Assembly (NCBI RefSeq): GCF_913055165.1
Contig: NZ_CAJXJS010000028.1
Coordinates: 1-46,068 of the forward strand
Reading direction: 5' to 3'
From: an uncultured Devosia sp.
GTDB lineage: Bacteria > Pseudomonadota > Alphaproteobacteria > Rhizobiales > Devosiaceae
DNA length: 46,068 nucleotides
Part shown: piece by piece, positions 9,944 to 18,300 of the stretch
Position numbering within the stretch: the stretch's first letter is position 1
Layout: each line of letters starts with the position of its first letter
Translations under genes and position numbers: made by a program
Notes under the pieces: model-generated
Told to the model about the DNA's origin: nothing
Databases searched by the model: none
Seen by the model: the letters and a program-made list of their open reading frames with translations, nothing else

Positions 9944-11227
9944 ATGATGTCCGAATTTTCTGAACTCCGGCAAAAAGCCGGGCTTTCCGTTGCGGAAGCG
10001 GCTGCACATCTCGGCTACACAGAGCGGCAGTGCTACCGCTTCGAAGCAGGAGACGGGGAGCCCCGCAAGGCAGCCATGGAAGTTCTGAAGCTGCTTGTTC
10101 CGGCGAAGCAGGAGAACAGGAAGTCCGAATTCACGTTCATTGACCTTTTCGCTGGAATTGGCGGTCTGCGTCGGGGCTTTGACGCCATTGGCGGCAAGTG
10201 CGTTTTCACAAGCGAATGGGACAAGTTCAGCCAGCAGACCTACCGTGCCAATTATCCCGAAGATGACCACGAGATTGCCGGGGACATCACGAAGATTGAA
10301 GCTGCGGACATACCGGCGCATGACGTTCTGCTCGCCGGGTTTCCATGCCAGCCGTTCTCACTGGCTGGCGTATCCAAGAAGAACTCCCTTGGTCGCGCGC
10401 ATGGTTTCCAGTGCGAAATGCAGGGCACGTTGTTCTTTGATGTGGCGCGCATTCTCCAACACCACAGGCCAAAAGCGTTCCTCCTTGAGAACGTCAAGAA
10501 TCTTAAGAGCCACGATAAAGGCCGCACGTTTGACGTGATCATGAAAACGCTCACTGAAGACCTTGGCTACAAGGTTCAGACGCGCATCGTTGATGCCCGG
10601 CACTGGGTGCCGCAGCATCGCGAGCGTATTTTCATTGTTGGTTTCCGCGAAGACAGCGGCTTTGATTTTGATGACCTGCCAGTCCCGGACAAGGCCTTCG
10701 CGCCGAAGCTTGCATCCATCCTGCATCCCGAGAATGGCTCGGAAGGGGATGATCCCCGCTTCCTTGAAGGGCCGAAGGGAAAAGTTCAGGCGCGCTATAC
10801 GCTCTCCGATCATCTCTGGGGTTACCTCCAGGCTTATGCGGAAAAGCATCGGGCTGCAGGCAACGGCTTTGGCTTTGGTCTTGTCGGTCCCAATGACGTG
10901 GCCCGTACGCTTTCTGCGCGATACCACAAGGACGGCTCGGAAATCCTCATCAGCCAGAAGCGCAAGAACCCGCGCCGTCTGACGCCACGGGAATGTGCGC
11001 GCCTGATGGGGTTTGAACAGGTCGGTGACAAGCCGTTCAGCTTCGTGGTGTCCGATACGCAGGCCTATCGCCAGTTCGGAAACGCCGTTGTCGTGCCGGT
11101 CGTGGCAGCGATCGCGCGCCTTATGGAGCCCCATCTGGTGCAGAAGTCTTCTGGTGCCCCGGCCAAAAAGAAGGTCAGGGCGAGTGTTTCCGCGCAGGCT
11201 CAGGAAAAAGAGAGGGCCGTTGCCTGA
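9944..11227 (+). CDS. dcm: Dcm/M.EcoRII-type DNA cytosine-C5 methyltransferase with N-terminal HTH
   Basis: Methylates cytosine C5, very probably in CCWGG, judging from its close similarity to Dcm/M.EcoRII and its EcoRII endonuclease partner. Residues about 1-50 form a Cro/cI-type HTH ([19 protein letters not shown]). The methylase follows: motif [14 protein letters not shown], motif [22 protein letters not shown] with the catalytic Cys, motif [15 protein letters not shown], motif [19 protein letters not shown], motif [16 protein letters not shown] and motif [13 protein letters not shown] start at ATG 9944 (or 9947) because AGGGGG sits just ahead. In-frame starts at 9794 and 9920 lack a ribosome site, and 9920 lies inside the palindrome. 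The 3' end overlaps vsr by 8 bases. Confidence 0.95.
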   Translation: MMSEFSELRQKAGLSVAEAAAHLGYTERQCYRFEAGDGEPRKAAMEVLKLLVPAKQENRKSEFTFIDLFAGIGGLRRGFDAIGGKCVFTSEWDKFSQQTYRANYPEDDHEIAGDITKIEAADIPAHDVLLAGFPCQPFSLAGVSKKNSLGRAHGFQCEMQGTLFFDVARILQHHRPKAFLLENVKNLKSHDKGRTFDVIMKTLTEDLGYKVQTRIVDARHWVPQHRERIFIVGFREDSGFDFDDLPVPDKAFAPKLASILHPENGSEGDDPRFLEGPKGKVQARYTLSDHLWGYLQAYAEKHRAAGNGFGFGLVGPNDVARTLSARYHKDGSEILISQKRKNPRRLTPRECARLMGFEQVGDKPFSFVVSDTQAYRQFGNAVVVPVVAAIARLMEPHLVQKSSGAPAKKKVRASVSAQAQEKERAVA

Positions 11228-11693
11228 TATCGTTGACCAGGCAACGCGCAGCCGGATGATGTCCGGCATTCGTGGGAAAAACACGAAGCCGGAGCTCGTC
11301 ATCCGCAAAGGTTTGCATGCAGCAGGATTCCGTTTCCGGCTGCATGCGAAGGATGTTCCAGGCAAGCCTGACATCGTGCTGCCACGCTACCGCGCGGCTA
11401 TTCTGGTCCATGGCTGTTTCTGGCATGGCCACAACTGCCATCTGTTTCGCCTGCCGGGCACCAGACAGGAATTCTGGCAGCAGAAAATCGAAGGCAACAG
11501 GCAGAGGGATACCCGCGTTCGCGACCAGCTGGACGCCACAGGCTGGCGTCACATGACGGTGTGGGAATGTGCGTTTCGTGACAGGCGCGGGCCGGGAGCC
11601 GCAGCGGTCATTTCAGACCTCGCACAGTGGCTTCGCAATCCGGAATCAGGACATGGTGAAATCAGTTCGCTGACGCTGGGGGGCGCCGCATGA
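11220..11693 (+). CDS. vsr: Vsr-type T:G mismatch endonuclease
   Basis: A 157-residue very-short-patch repair nuclease that nicks at T:G mismatches left by deamination of the methylase product. Visible family features are [20 protein letters not shown] at the N-terminus, catalytic Asp in PGKPDIVLP, the [14 protein letters not shown] zinc/active-site block, [13 protein letters not shown], and TVWECAFR. I chose the TTG start at 11220, which gives the same N-terminus and length as E. coli Vsr (156 aa) and has AGAGAGG ahead of it; a longer frame exists upstream inside dcm. Its stop overlaps the EcoRII start by ATGA, so dcm, vsr and the endonuclease are translationally linked. Confidence 0.93.
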   Translation: MPDIVDQATRSRMMSGIRGKNTKPELVIRKGLHAAGFRFRLHAKDVPGKPDIVLPRYRAAILVHGCFWHGHNCHLFRLPGTRQEFWQQKIEGNRQRDTRVRDQLDATGWRHMTVWECAFRDRRGPGAAAVISDLAQWLRNPESGHGEISSLTLGGAA

Positions 11694-12919
11694 AACAGGG
11701 GGCATTGTCAGACCACTTCGTCGGTGTCGGCGCCAAGGTATTACGCGGCACGGAAGTAGACCCGCAGGTCTCACACGGACATGAACTGCAGGGTATTACC
11801 CGGTTCCGGAAGTTTCTTGGCGAGAACGCGCAGAACGATGTCTTACCGGTGACCTATGTCTGGCTAAGTGACGAGGAGCCGCCGGTATCCCTGCCACTTT
11901 CTGCGACCTGGTATGACAGTCGCAGGAACGATCCCAACCGCGCTGCCGAATACCGCTTCTACTATCCCGCAGAAGCCGAAGAAGTTGTCTATAGGGCGAG
12001 GGCAGGCGACACGCTGATCCTCTGCCAGCCTGTGTCCGGTCCATTGCTGGCGCTCTTCTGTCCACGGGACAGCTCCATCGAGCAGCAGCTTCTCTGGCTC
12101 TTCGGTCTGGAACATCCGGAAGGCAATCTCCTGCGCGCACGCGACCTGCGCGATGATCCCAGCGAGACCGTGGGCTATATCGCCCGGCAGATACTGGAAT
12201 TCATCGGTGTCGAGGTTATTGCCACCGAAGAAAGCCTGCTTGAACTGATGCTGGCCCGCTTCGGCGAAGCCTTCCCGCCCACAAGAGAACTGTCTGCCTT
12301 CACATGGGAGCACGTCCAGGACATCGACGGACGCGATGACCCCGATGGGGCCATTGTGGCTCTGATGGATCTGGAAGAGCGACTGTTCATGACTCTCGAG
12401 CGTCACCTGGTCGGTAAACGCCTCGAGAACGGGTTCATGAGCGGTGGCAAGCCAGACGTAGATGAGTTTGTCCGGTTCTCCCTGTCCGTCCAGAACCGTC
12501 GCAAGTCACGGGCAGGCTGGGCATTTGGGAATCACGTTGAAGCCATCCTGAAATTGCACAATGTGCGCTTTTGTCGGGAAGCTACCACCGAGAAGAGAGC
12601 CGGCCCTGACTTCCTGTTTCCAGGCGAGGCCGAATACCATGATCCGGCGTGGCCGGACCTTCAGTTGACCATGCTTGCCGCAAAGACGTCATGCAAGGAT
12701 CGCTGGCGGCAGGTTCTGGCCGAGGCCAATCGTATTCGCAACAAGCACCTGCTGACACTTGAACCCGGTATTTCCCTTGCCCAGACCGAGGAAATGCGCC
12801 GGGAGAACCTTCAGCTTGTGCTGCCCACTGGGCTGCATGCAACGTACCGGCCAGAACAGCAGACCCAGCTGATGGGATTTAGTACCTTCATCAATCTGGT
12901 CCGGGACCGGCAGGCATGA
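11690..12919 (+). CDS. ecoRIIR: EcoRII-type type IIE restriction endonuclease
   Basis: A 409-residue homolog of R.EcoRII, which cuts ahead of CCWGG and needs a second site as an allosteric effector. The N-terminal effector DNA-binding domain (about 10-170) includes GITRFRKFLGENAQND and YPAEAEEVVYRARAGD. The C-terminal catalytic domain (about 260-405) includes SRAGWAFGNHVEAIL, GPDFLFPGEAEYHDPAWP, LTMLAAKTSCKDRWRQVL, KHLLTLEPGIS and LQLVLPTGLHATY. The PD...AAK arrangement and the CKDRWRQ segment match the EcoRII nuclease core. It is third in the dcm-vsr operon, and its stop overlaps the start of a 28-codon frame. Family and specificity class are strongly supported by the cognate methylase. Confidence 0.95.
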   Translation: MKQGALSDHFVGVGAKVLRGTEVDPQVSHGHELQGITRFRKFLGENAQNDVLPVTYVWLSDEEPPVSLPLSATWYDSRRNDPNRAAEYRFYYPAEAEEVVYRARAGDTLILCQPVSGPLLALFCPRDSSIEQQLLWLFGLEHPEGNLLRARDLRDDPSETVGYIARQILEFIGVEVIATEESLLELMLARFGEAFPPTRELSAFTWEHVQDIDGRDDPDGAIVALMDLEERLFMTLERHLVGKRLENGFMSGGKPDVDEFVRFSLSVQNRRKSRAGWAFGNHVEAILKLHNVRFCREATTEKRAGPDFLFPGEAEYHDPAWPDLQLTMLAAKTSCKDRWRQVLAEANRIRNKHLLTLEPGISLAQTEEMRRENLQLVLPTGLHATYRPEQQTQLMGFSTFINLVRDRQA

Positions 12920-13002
12920 TCGCCGATGAGCTACCCACAATGGCATTACGGAGACATCTGCGCCCGGGATATGGCGCGGAACGTGTATGTCAGCTGCCAT
13001 GA
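12916..13002 (+). CDS. 28-codon bridging ORF between EcoRII and the small nuclease
   Basis: A 28-codon frame whose ATG overlaps the EcoRII stop (ATGA, 12916-12919) and whose TGA overlaps an in-frame ATG of the next gene (ATGA, 12999-13002). The product (MIADELPTMALRRHLRPGYG... ending QLP) matches nothing I know. It may serve only to carry ribosomes across the gap (translational coupling) rather than to make a working peptide. The exact junctions at both ends make pure chance less likely. Confidence 0.35.
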   Translation: MIADELPTMALRRHLRPGYGAERVCQLP

Positions 13003-13451
13003 CTGCCGTTGATGTCACCGCAGACTGGTATTGGGAGGGCAATGTCGTCCGTGCACTGGCACAGTTTCTGTCAGAATCGGGATGGACAATCACCGGGCTC
13101 GCCGACACGCGCAGCAAAGCGCGCGGTGTCGATCTTGAAGCCACAAAGGCCGGTGAAACTCTGGTGGTAGAGGCGAAGGGTTATCCTTCCAGCCATTACC
13201 GCGATCCAAGAAAGGCTGCTGAAAAGAAATCGACCAATCCAGCGAGCCAAGCACAGCAATGGTATTCGCACGCTCTGCTCAAGGGAATGCGACTTCAGAA
13301 TCTTTACCCGGAAAGCAAGGTCGCTTTGGCCTTCCCCGATTTTCCGAGATATCGAACACTCTACGGTGAGACCGAGGGAGGGTTGCGCCAACTCGGAATA
13401 GGCCTGTTTTTTGTTCGGGAGAATGGAGAGGTCACACCGCTGGACATGTGA
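12987..13451 (+). CDS. PD-(D/E)XK nuclease-like protein appended to the R-M operon
   Basis: A 154-residue protein with a nuclease core: a helix (NVVRALAQFLSESGW), then RGVDLEATKAGETLVVEAKGYPSS, which supplies the Asp and the E-x-K of a PD-(D/E)XK active site, then SQAQQWYSHALLKGMRLQNLYP, VALAFPDFPRYRTL and a C-terminal strand GIGLFFVRENGEV. This resembles small Mrr/VSR-class restriction-like folds rather than a named enzyme. It is the last gene of the dcm-vsr-ecoRII operon. The internal ATG at 12999 is an alternative start. It converges with the 642-aa gene six bases later. Fold assignment is likely; its target (foreign DNA, or an accessory role to EcoRII) is unknown. Confidence 0.72.
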   Translation: MSAAMTAVDVTADWYWEGNVVRALAQFLSESGWTITGLADTRSKARGVDLEATKAGETLVVEAKGYPSSHYRDPRKAAEKKSTNPASQAQQWYSHALLKGMRLQNLYPESKVALAFPDFPRYRTLYGETEGGLRQLGIGLFFVRENGEVTPLDM

Positions 13452-13457
13452 CTGATT

Positions 13458-15386
13458 TTACTGCGCTGATGCTTTCACGCTGATGAATGAAGAGAGCGCA
13501 GCTTCTGCCCGCGACAGTGTCGCCCATAATGCTGGTTCAAGGGCGCAAAGCGCTTCGATCATTCCATGTAAATTGAGGGCCTGCGCCTTTTCCAGATCAC
13601 CAAAAGCCAACTCTGTAACCCATTCACCAAGAAATGCTCGCCACTCCCGGATGTCTTCGAAACCATTCGCAGCGATCAGGCAGATACGGAAAGACTGAAC
13701 GGGATTGATGTTGTCATCGCCCCGCAGGAGAGCAATTCTCGTCAGGACACGCACTTCTCTGGCCAGATCGCGACTTCTGGTCACCGCCGCCACCGTTGCA
13801 AGACCGCTTAGCATCGCGAAATGCTGTCCAGACTCCACATTTTCACGGATGCGGTACTTGGCATTCTTGATGACTTCAGCTGCCTGCTGGGCAAGTTCAA
13901 CAGGCGTGCGGAACACAAGGCAGGTGTTCACCAGCGCGTTGAATGCTGTCTGTTCGAGGGGGCTAACCGACAGGCTTTCACCCACCGCTTCCTGGATTTC
14001 TGCAGGTGCATCGACCATGAGGTCGAGACCGCCCTCCAGGGGGCCGGGGAGATAGGAGAACGGGAATTCGAACTGGTCAACCAGGCTGCCCTTTTCCCTG
14101 GACTTCAGGATCGGTTCCAGCGGTGTCCCGTCAATCGCCGCCGGATTGCGTTCGGCCGCACCGATAATGCGGCTCACCAGTTCTCTCTTCCATTGATGAG
14201 GATTTGCAAAGTCGGGGAGCCATCGCGGTTCTTTTCTTCCATCGATGGAATTCTGCAGATAAAAGGGTGTTCCGCGTCCGGACCTCACCCAGCTTTCCGT
14301 GTCGCCGGCGCGCAGGCCAGCCAGGATGAACTCCCTCTCGATTACTGAAGCCTGTGCGAGTGACGCAAGCCGTCTCCAGTACGGTGGTACGTCACGAAGG
14401 TCTCCTCCATGGGCAACCCCAGCATCTACAAAGACGAACAGGTTCGATAGCAGAAGCAGACGGCCTTCAGGGTCATCTGGATCGTCATCTCTTATCTGCT
14501 CGGCAATCGAAACCAGATCGACGGCCAATGCCGGATATTCCGGCAAATGGCGAAGCCCTAGTTCGAATGCAGACAGCTGCGAAATACGGTCGCCATATGC
14601 TGCGGCCCAATTGACCACACGCTCCAGTACTGCGCGATCAAGACCGTCCGGTAGTGACGGCACGAGACTGGCCTGCGATCCCAACAGCAGTGCCTGTTTC
14701 AGTCCGGCTCCTGCATTCCACTGCAGCAGCTCCGCCACATGTGCTTTCGCGGGACCCGCCGCGAAAGCCGTCACTGTGTCAGCATCTTTTGCAGAGCCTA
14801 CTAGTCGTTCATAGTAGGCCAGACCTCGCGGGACGAGCGTATCCGGGTGCGAGCTTCCATTCGACAGGCCGGAACGGATTCCAAACACATTCTGCGTCGG
14901 TGTTTTCTCCATGTCGTCATGGAGTTGCTCGATATCGTCATAGTCCACAGGGCCAGCGGTCAGAACTGCCCGCCAGTGGTCGAACTCTCGTCCCACAGCC
15001 CTGTTTTCGCTGAACATGCGATCAAGCATGGCTCGCCGGGTGGTATCATCGATTGCAACGAACCACAGTCCTTGCAGTGGTATCTCAAGCTCGCCCTTGA
15101 CCATTACGGGATAGCCCCGGCCAGAGTCCCAGCGGGCTTCCCATTCCGCGCCAGTCTTATCGAGGACCTTCTCCGGTGTTGACCCTTCCCTGAAGACGCG
15201 CCCGACAGCGCCCAGTGTTTCATTCCTGGAGAAGGGGACCGAACTTCCGGGGAAGTTTATGTCGCCGACACTTCGGAGCCCGTTGCGGACCCGGAAGTCG
15301 CGATCATGCAAAAGCTCATCCCGGATTGTCTTCGGGAAATATCGCATAAGCTCGAGCACAATTTCCTGGCCTTCCTCATTCAGCAT
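13458..15386 (-). CDS. Unrecognised 642-aa partner of the hydrolase-PIN protein
   Basis: I cannot place this protein in a family. The N-terminal about 130 residues look alpha/beta (EIVLELMRYFPKTIRDELL; EARWDSGRGYPVMVKGELEIPLQGLWFVAID). From about residue 200 it is dominated by helices, with LGLRHLPEYPALAVDLV, REFILAGLRAGDTESWV, and a C-terminal block of helical pairs (LARE VRVLTRIALLRG; FRICLIAANGFEDIREW). No signal peptide, membrane segment, P-loop or nuclease motif is evident. Its ATG lies upstream of the stop of the giant gene, overlapping it by 11 bases, so it must be co-translated with that gene. This suggests a stoichiometric partner, for example a sensor, inhibitor or scaffold. Confidence 0.65.
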   Translation of the reverse strand: MLNEEGQEIVLELMRYFPKTIRDELLHDRDFRVRNGLRSVGDINFPGSSVPFSRNETLGAVGRVFREGSTPEKVLDKTGAEWEARWDSGRGYPVMVKGELEIPLQGLWFVAIDDTTRRAMLDRMFSENRAVGREFDHWRAVLTAGPVDYDDIEQLHDDMEKTPTQNVFGIRSGLSNGSSHPDTLVPRGLAYYERLVGSAKDADTVTAFAAGPAKAHVAELLQWNAGAGLKQALLLGSQASLVPSLPDGLDRAVLERVVNWAAAYGDRISQLSAFELGLRHLPEYPALAVDLVSIAEQIRDDDPDDPEGRLLLLSNLFVFVDAGVAHGGDLRDVPPYWRRLASLAQASVIEREFILAGLRAGDTESWVRSGRGTPFYLQNSIDGRKEPRWLPDFANPHQWKRELVSRIIGAAERNPAAIDGTPLEPILKSREKGSLVDQFEFPFSYLPGPLEGGLDLMVDAPAEIQEAVGESLSVSPLEQTAFNALVNTCLVFRTPVELAQQAAEVIKNAKYRIRENVESGQHFAMLSGLATVAAVTRSRDLAREVRVLTRIALLRGDDNINPVQSFRICLIAANGFEDIREWRAFLGEWVTELAFGDLEKAQALNLHGMIEALCALEPALWATLSRAEAALSSFISVKASAQ

Positions 15387-18300
15387 CGCTTTCCTCCTCA
15401 GTCAGTCGTCGCGCCAGCTCTTCGATGTAGCTCCTTGTCTGCTCAGTCAGCCATGCCAGTGACGCAGGATCCTCTGACCGCAAGGCCCGCATCAGCGTGT
15501 CTTCCATCCAGGACGAATAGCGCCTCATTGTGTCACCGAACGCACCCAGTGGAATTGACAATGTAAGCCAGCAAAGCATCCGGAACCGATTGGTGATGGC
15601 GTCCCGGTCATTCGCCTGCTCAAAGCTGTGCGACCATCCCTGGAAGTGAATCAGTCCCAGCAGCCAGTCGGATCGGGCCCGTGCGGTCGCATCATCAACC
15701 TCACTATTCCACTGGGCCCTGACGCTTTCGCGAACGCTGGCCAGCAACTGCTCAAACCAGGGCTGGTCCAGGGGGATCTGCAAGGCATTGGTCATTCTCA
15801 GCCTTTCGATACTCTCACGTATCGATCTGAGATGAGCGTTTTCCTGTATCTCTCCATTCTGGATGCTGGCTGCGTTCACGAGCCGGACCAGCTCTTCCTG
15901 CCTGACGGGCATCATCTGGAAACCACCGCGGCGGAGACGGGTTTCTGACTCCGTGCGGTCCGAGGCGCTCAGCGCTCCTGAATTTTCAAGGATTGCCAGC
16001 AGATCGAGGCTGCATCCGATCGGAACGCTACGGCCCTCATGATCGATGTTGGCGTACTTATTCAGCGCCCGGTCATCGACGACCAGAAGATCAACCACGC
16101 CTGCGAGCGCAAAAACGCCAGCGGTCGGATGCCGGCCAATATTCGTCAATGTCAGTTCTTCATCGACCCCCTCGGGACCGACAATGACTCTGCCATCGGC
16201 GATTCCCTGTGCGAGGCTGGCCCTTACGGATTCAATATGCTCAAGGGTCGCATTGGCGTAGGACTCATGTCGTATCAGTGCGTCTACCCGCTCGGCATGG
16301 CCCTCAGAGAAGACGACCCTGTAGCCCGCTGTACCCAATGTTGACAGGAGTTCAAGGTGCTGGAGATATGACACCGCCAGATCATCCAGCAGCAGCGTCG
16401 CGCCAGGCTGTATGGTGGGAGCGTCAGGCCAAGGCAACTCATGAACGCGCAGATAGGAATTGGCACGACTCGCCTCTTCCGGAGTGATGTGCCCCTCCGC
16501 CAGCAGGGCGGTTATCACTTCGCTGCAGCCGCAGACCACATCGCCATAGGCGCTTAGGTCGGCGTTTTCGCGCATCAGTGTCGAAGGACGGTGAACCGGG
16601 CCCGGTCTGACCACCACAGTCTGCCTGCTGTCTTCCGTCCCCAGGCGGGCAGTCTCAAGCATGGCTGCCAGCTCTTCGCCAAATTCATCGACATCATCCA
16701 TGCCCGGCCTGACGACATCGCCCAGAATGGAGTATTCCGGCTGCGCAAGCAGGTTACGAAGCTCATGAGCATGCTGCACCTGTGTAGGCTGATGGAACTG
16801 AACCTTCTGACGCTCATCAAGCAGCCAGGCCAGTGTTGAATGCGGTATCACTGTTCTGCGGAAGCGCTCGAGGACCGTAGAGAGGCGGTCGATGAAGGAC
16901 AATGTCAGAAGTGAAGTAACCTCAAGAGCGATCGTTGTCTGGTCCGGAGTGATGTTGTCCCTTGCAGCGACGGCATTGGCGCTACTCATTCTCCCGCTAT
17001 AGTTCAGGAAAAGACTGCGACGCCGGGGATCTGCCTCGTCCAGGTTTGCAAGGGCCGGGGTCAGCAACATGCTGATTGTTGTGCGATTCAGTCTCCTTGC
17101 TGCAAGGAACAGGGGCATTTCACCTCTGGTGAGCTGTTCCCATACATCACTCTCTTGGCGCTCCCAGTCAGGACGCATGTCCATGAGGTCATCAAGGGAC
17201 ATCCGCTGGATAGGGCCGTCGTGCTGGTCTGTGCCTTCAATCGCCGTCTGCAGCCAGCCTGCGACCGTTTCATCATTTTCCCATCCGCCGGACACGGCAG
17301 CATGGTAGGCAGTTACTAGGACCTCAGGATCTGAGGGTTCTCTTGAGACGGCTTCGCGGATCAGGCTCTGACTTCGTCCCGACCCGATGGCCGCTGCGAT
17401 CTGGCCCGCCCGCAGGAGGTCTGGAGCTGTTCTTTCTTCTTTGTTCGTCCACGCACTTTCGACGAACGTAGCGAGTGCATCCCAGTCGCCTGACGTTATC
17501 GCGATGTTAATGAAAAGGGCTCTGGTATTCTCGTTGTCCTGTGTCGCAAGAAGCGATGCAAGTTCCTGCCGGGCGCGACGCAGTTCGCCCTGCCTGTACA
17601 GTGACCATGCGAGGATTCCCCGCAAAGTCTCCGAGCGTTGCAGGAAGTCGTTATGCTGGTCCAGAAATGCGATAACCGCGGGCCAGTCCTCAGACTCATA
17701 AGCGGCACGGGCATATGCGGTTGCACTTTTCAGGTCGTTCAGGCGCCCAAAAAGCTCGAGTGCATAGGGGGTCAGGCGACGCCATTCGTTCTGCTGTTGC
17801 AGGCGTCCAACGAGAGGCATCAGATCGTCCAGGCTATCACTAACCCGGAACCGCTCTTCGAGAGCGGAAACTGTGTCTTCACCTTGAATCCCTGATAGTT
17901 CAGCTTCAAGGGCACTTATGTCGAGTTCGCTCGCAGACCCACTGGATCGAAGAGCTTCAAGCCGCGTACGGGCTTCGGGGAGCCTGTCGGAGTCTGCAAG
18001 CGCCCGGATTTCGAAAGCGGATACGGCTGCGGCACTGACCACCCGTCCGAGACGTTCCCGGTTGTTGTCGATGAAATCTGCAACAGCGCCTTTGTCTTCA
18101 TCCCCCATCGCCAGCATGAAGCGCGCCATAAGGGCGTCGTTGGATGTGTCGCCTTCAGTAGACTCCACAACGGAGATGGCCTGATCGATGGCCGTTCTGT
18201 TCAGCGGCAGACCAAACTGGATGGCCATGGGAACGAGATGAACCATAACACCGGGGTCAGACATGCTTCGGGTCAGCTGTTGACGCGCTGCCATGGCTCC

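Noticed and set aside
11013..11219. Upstream extension of vsr
   Set aside because: The frame is open inside dcm but unrelated to Vsr. The TTG at 11220 gives the family N-terminus and has a ribosome site.
10358..11374. 338-codon minus-strand frame over dcm
   Set aside because: Antisense to a methylase with all conserved motifs.
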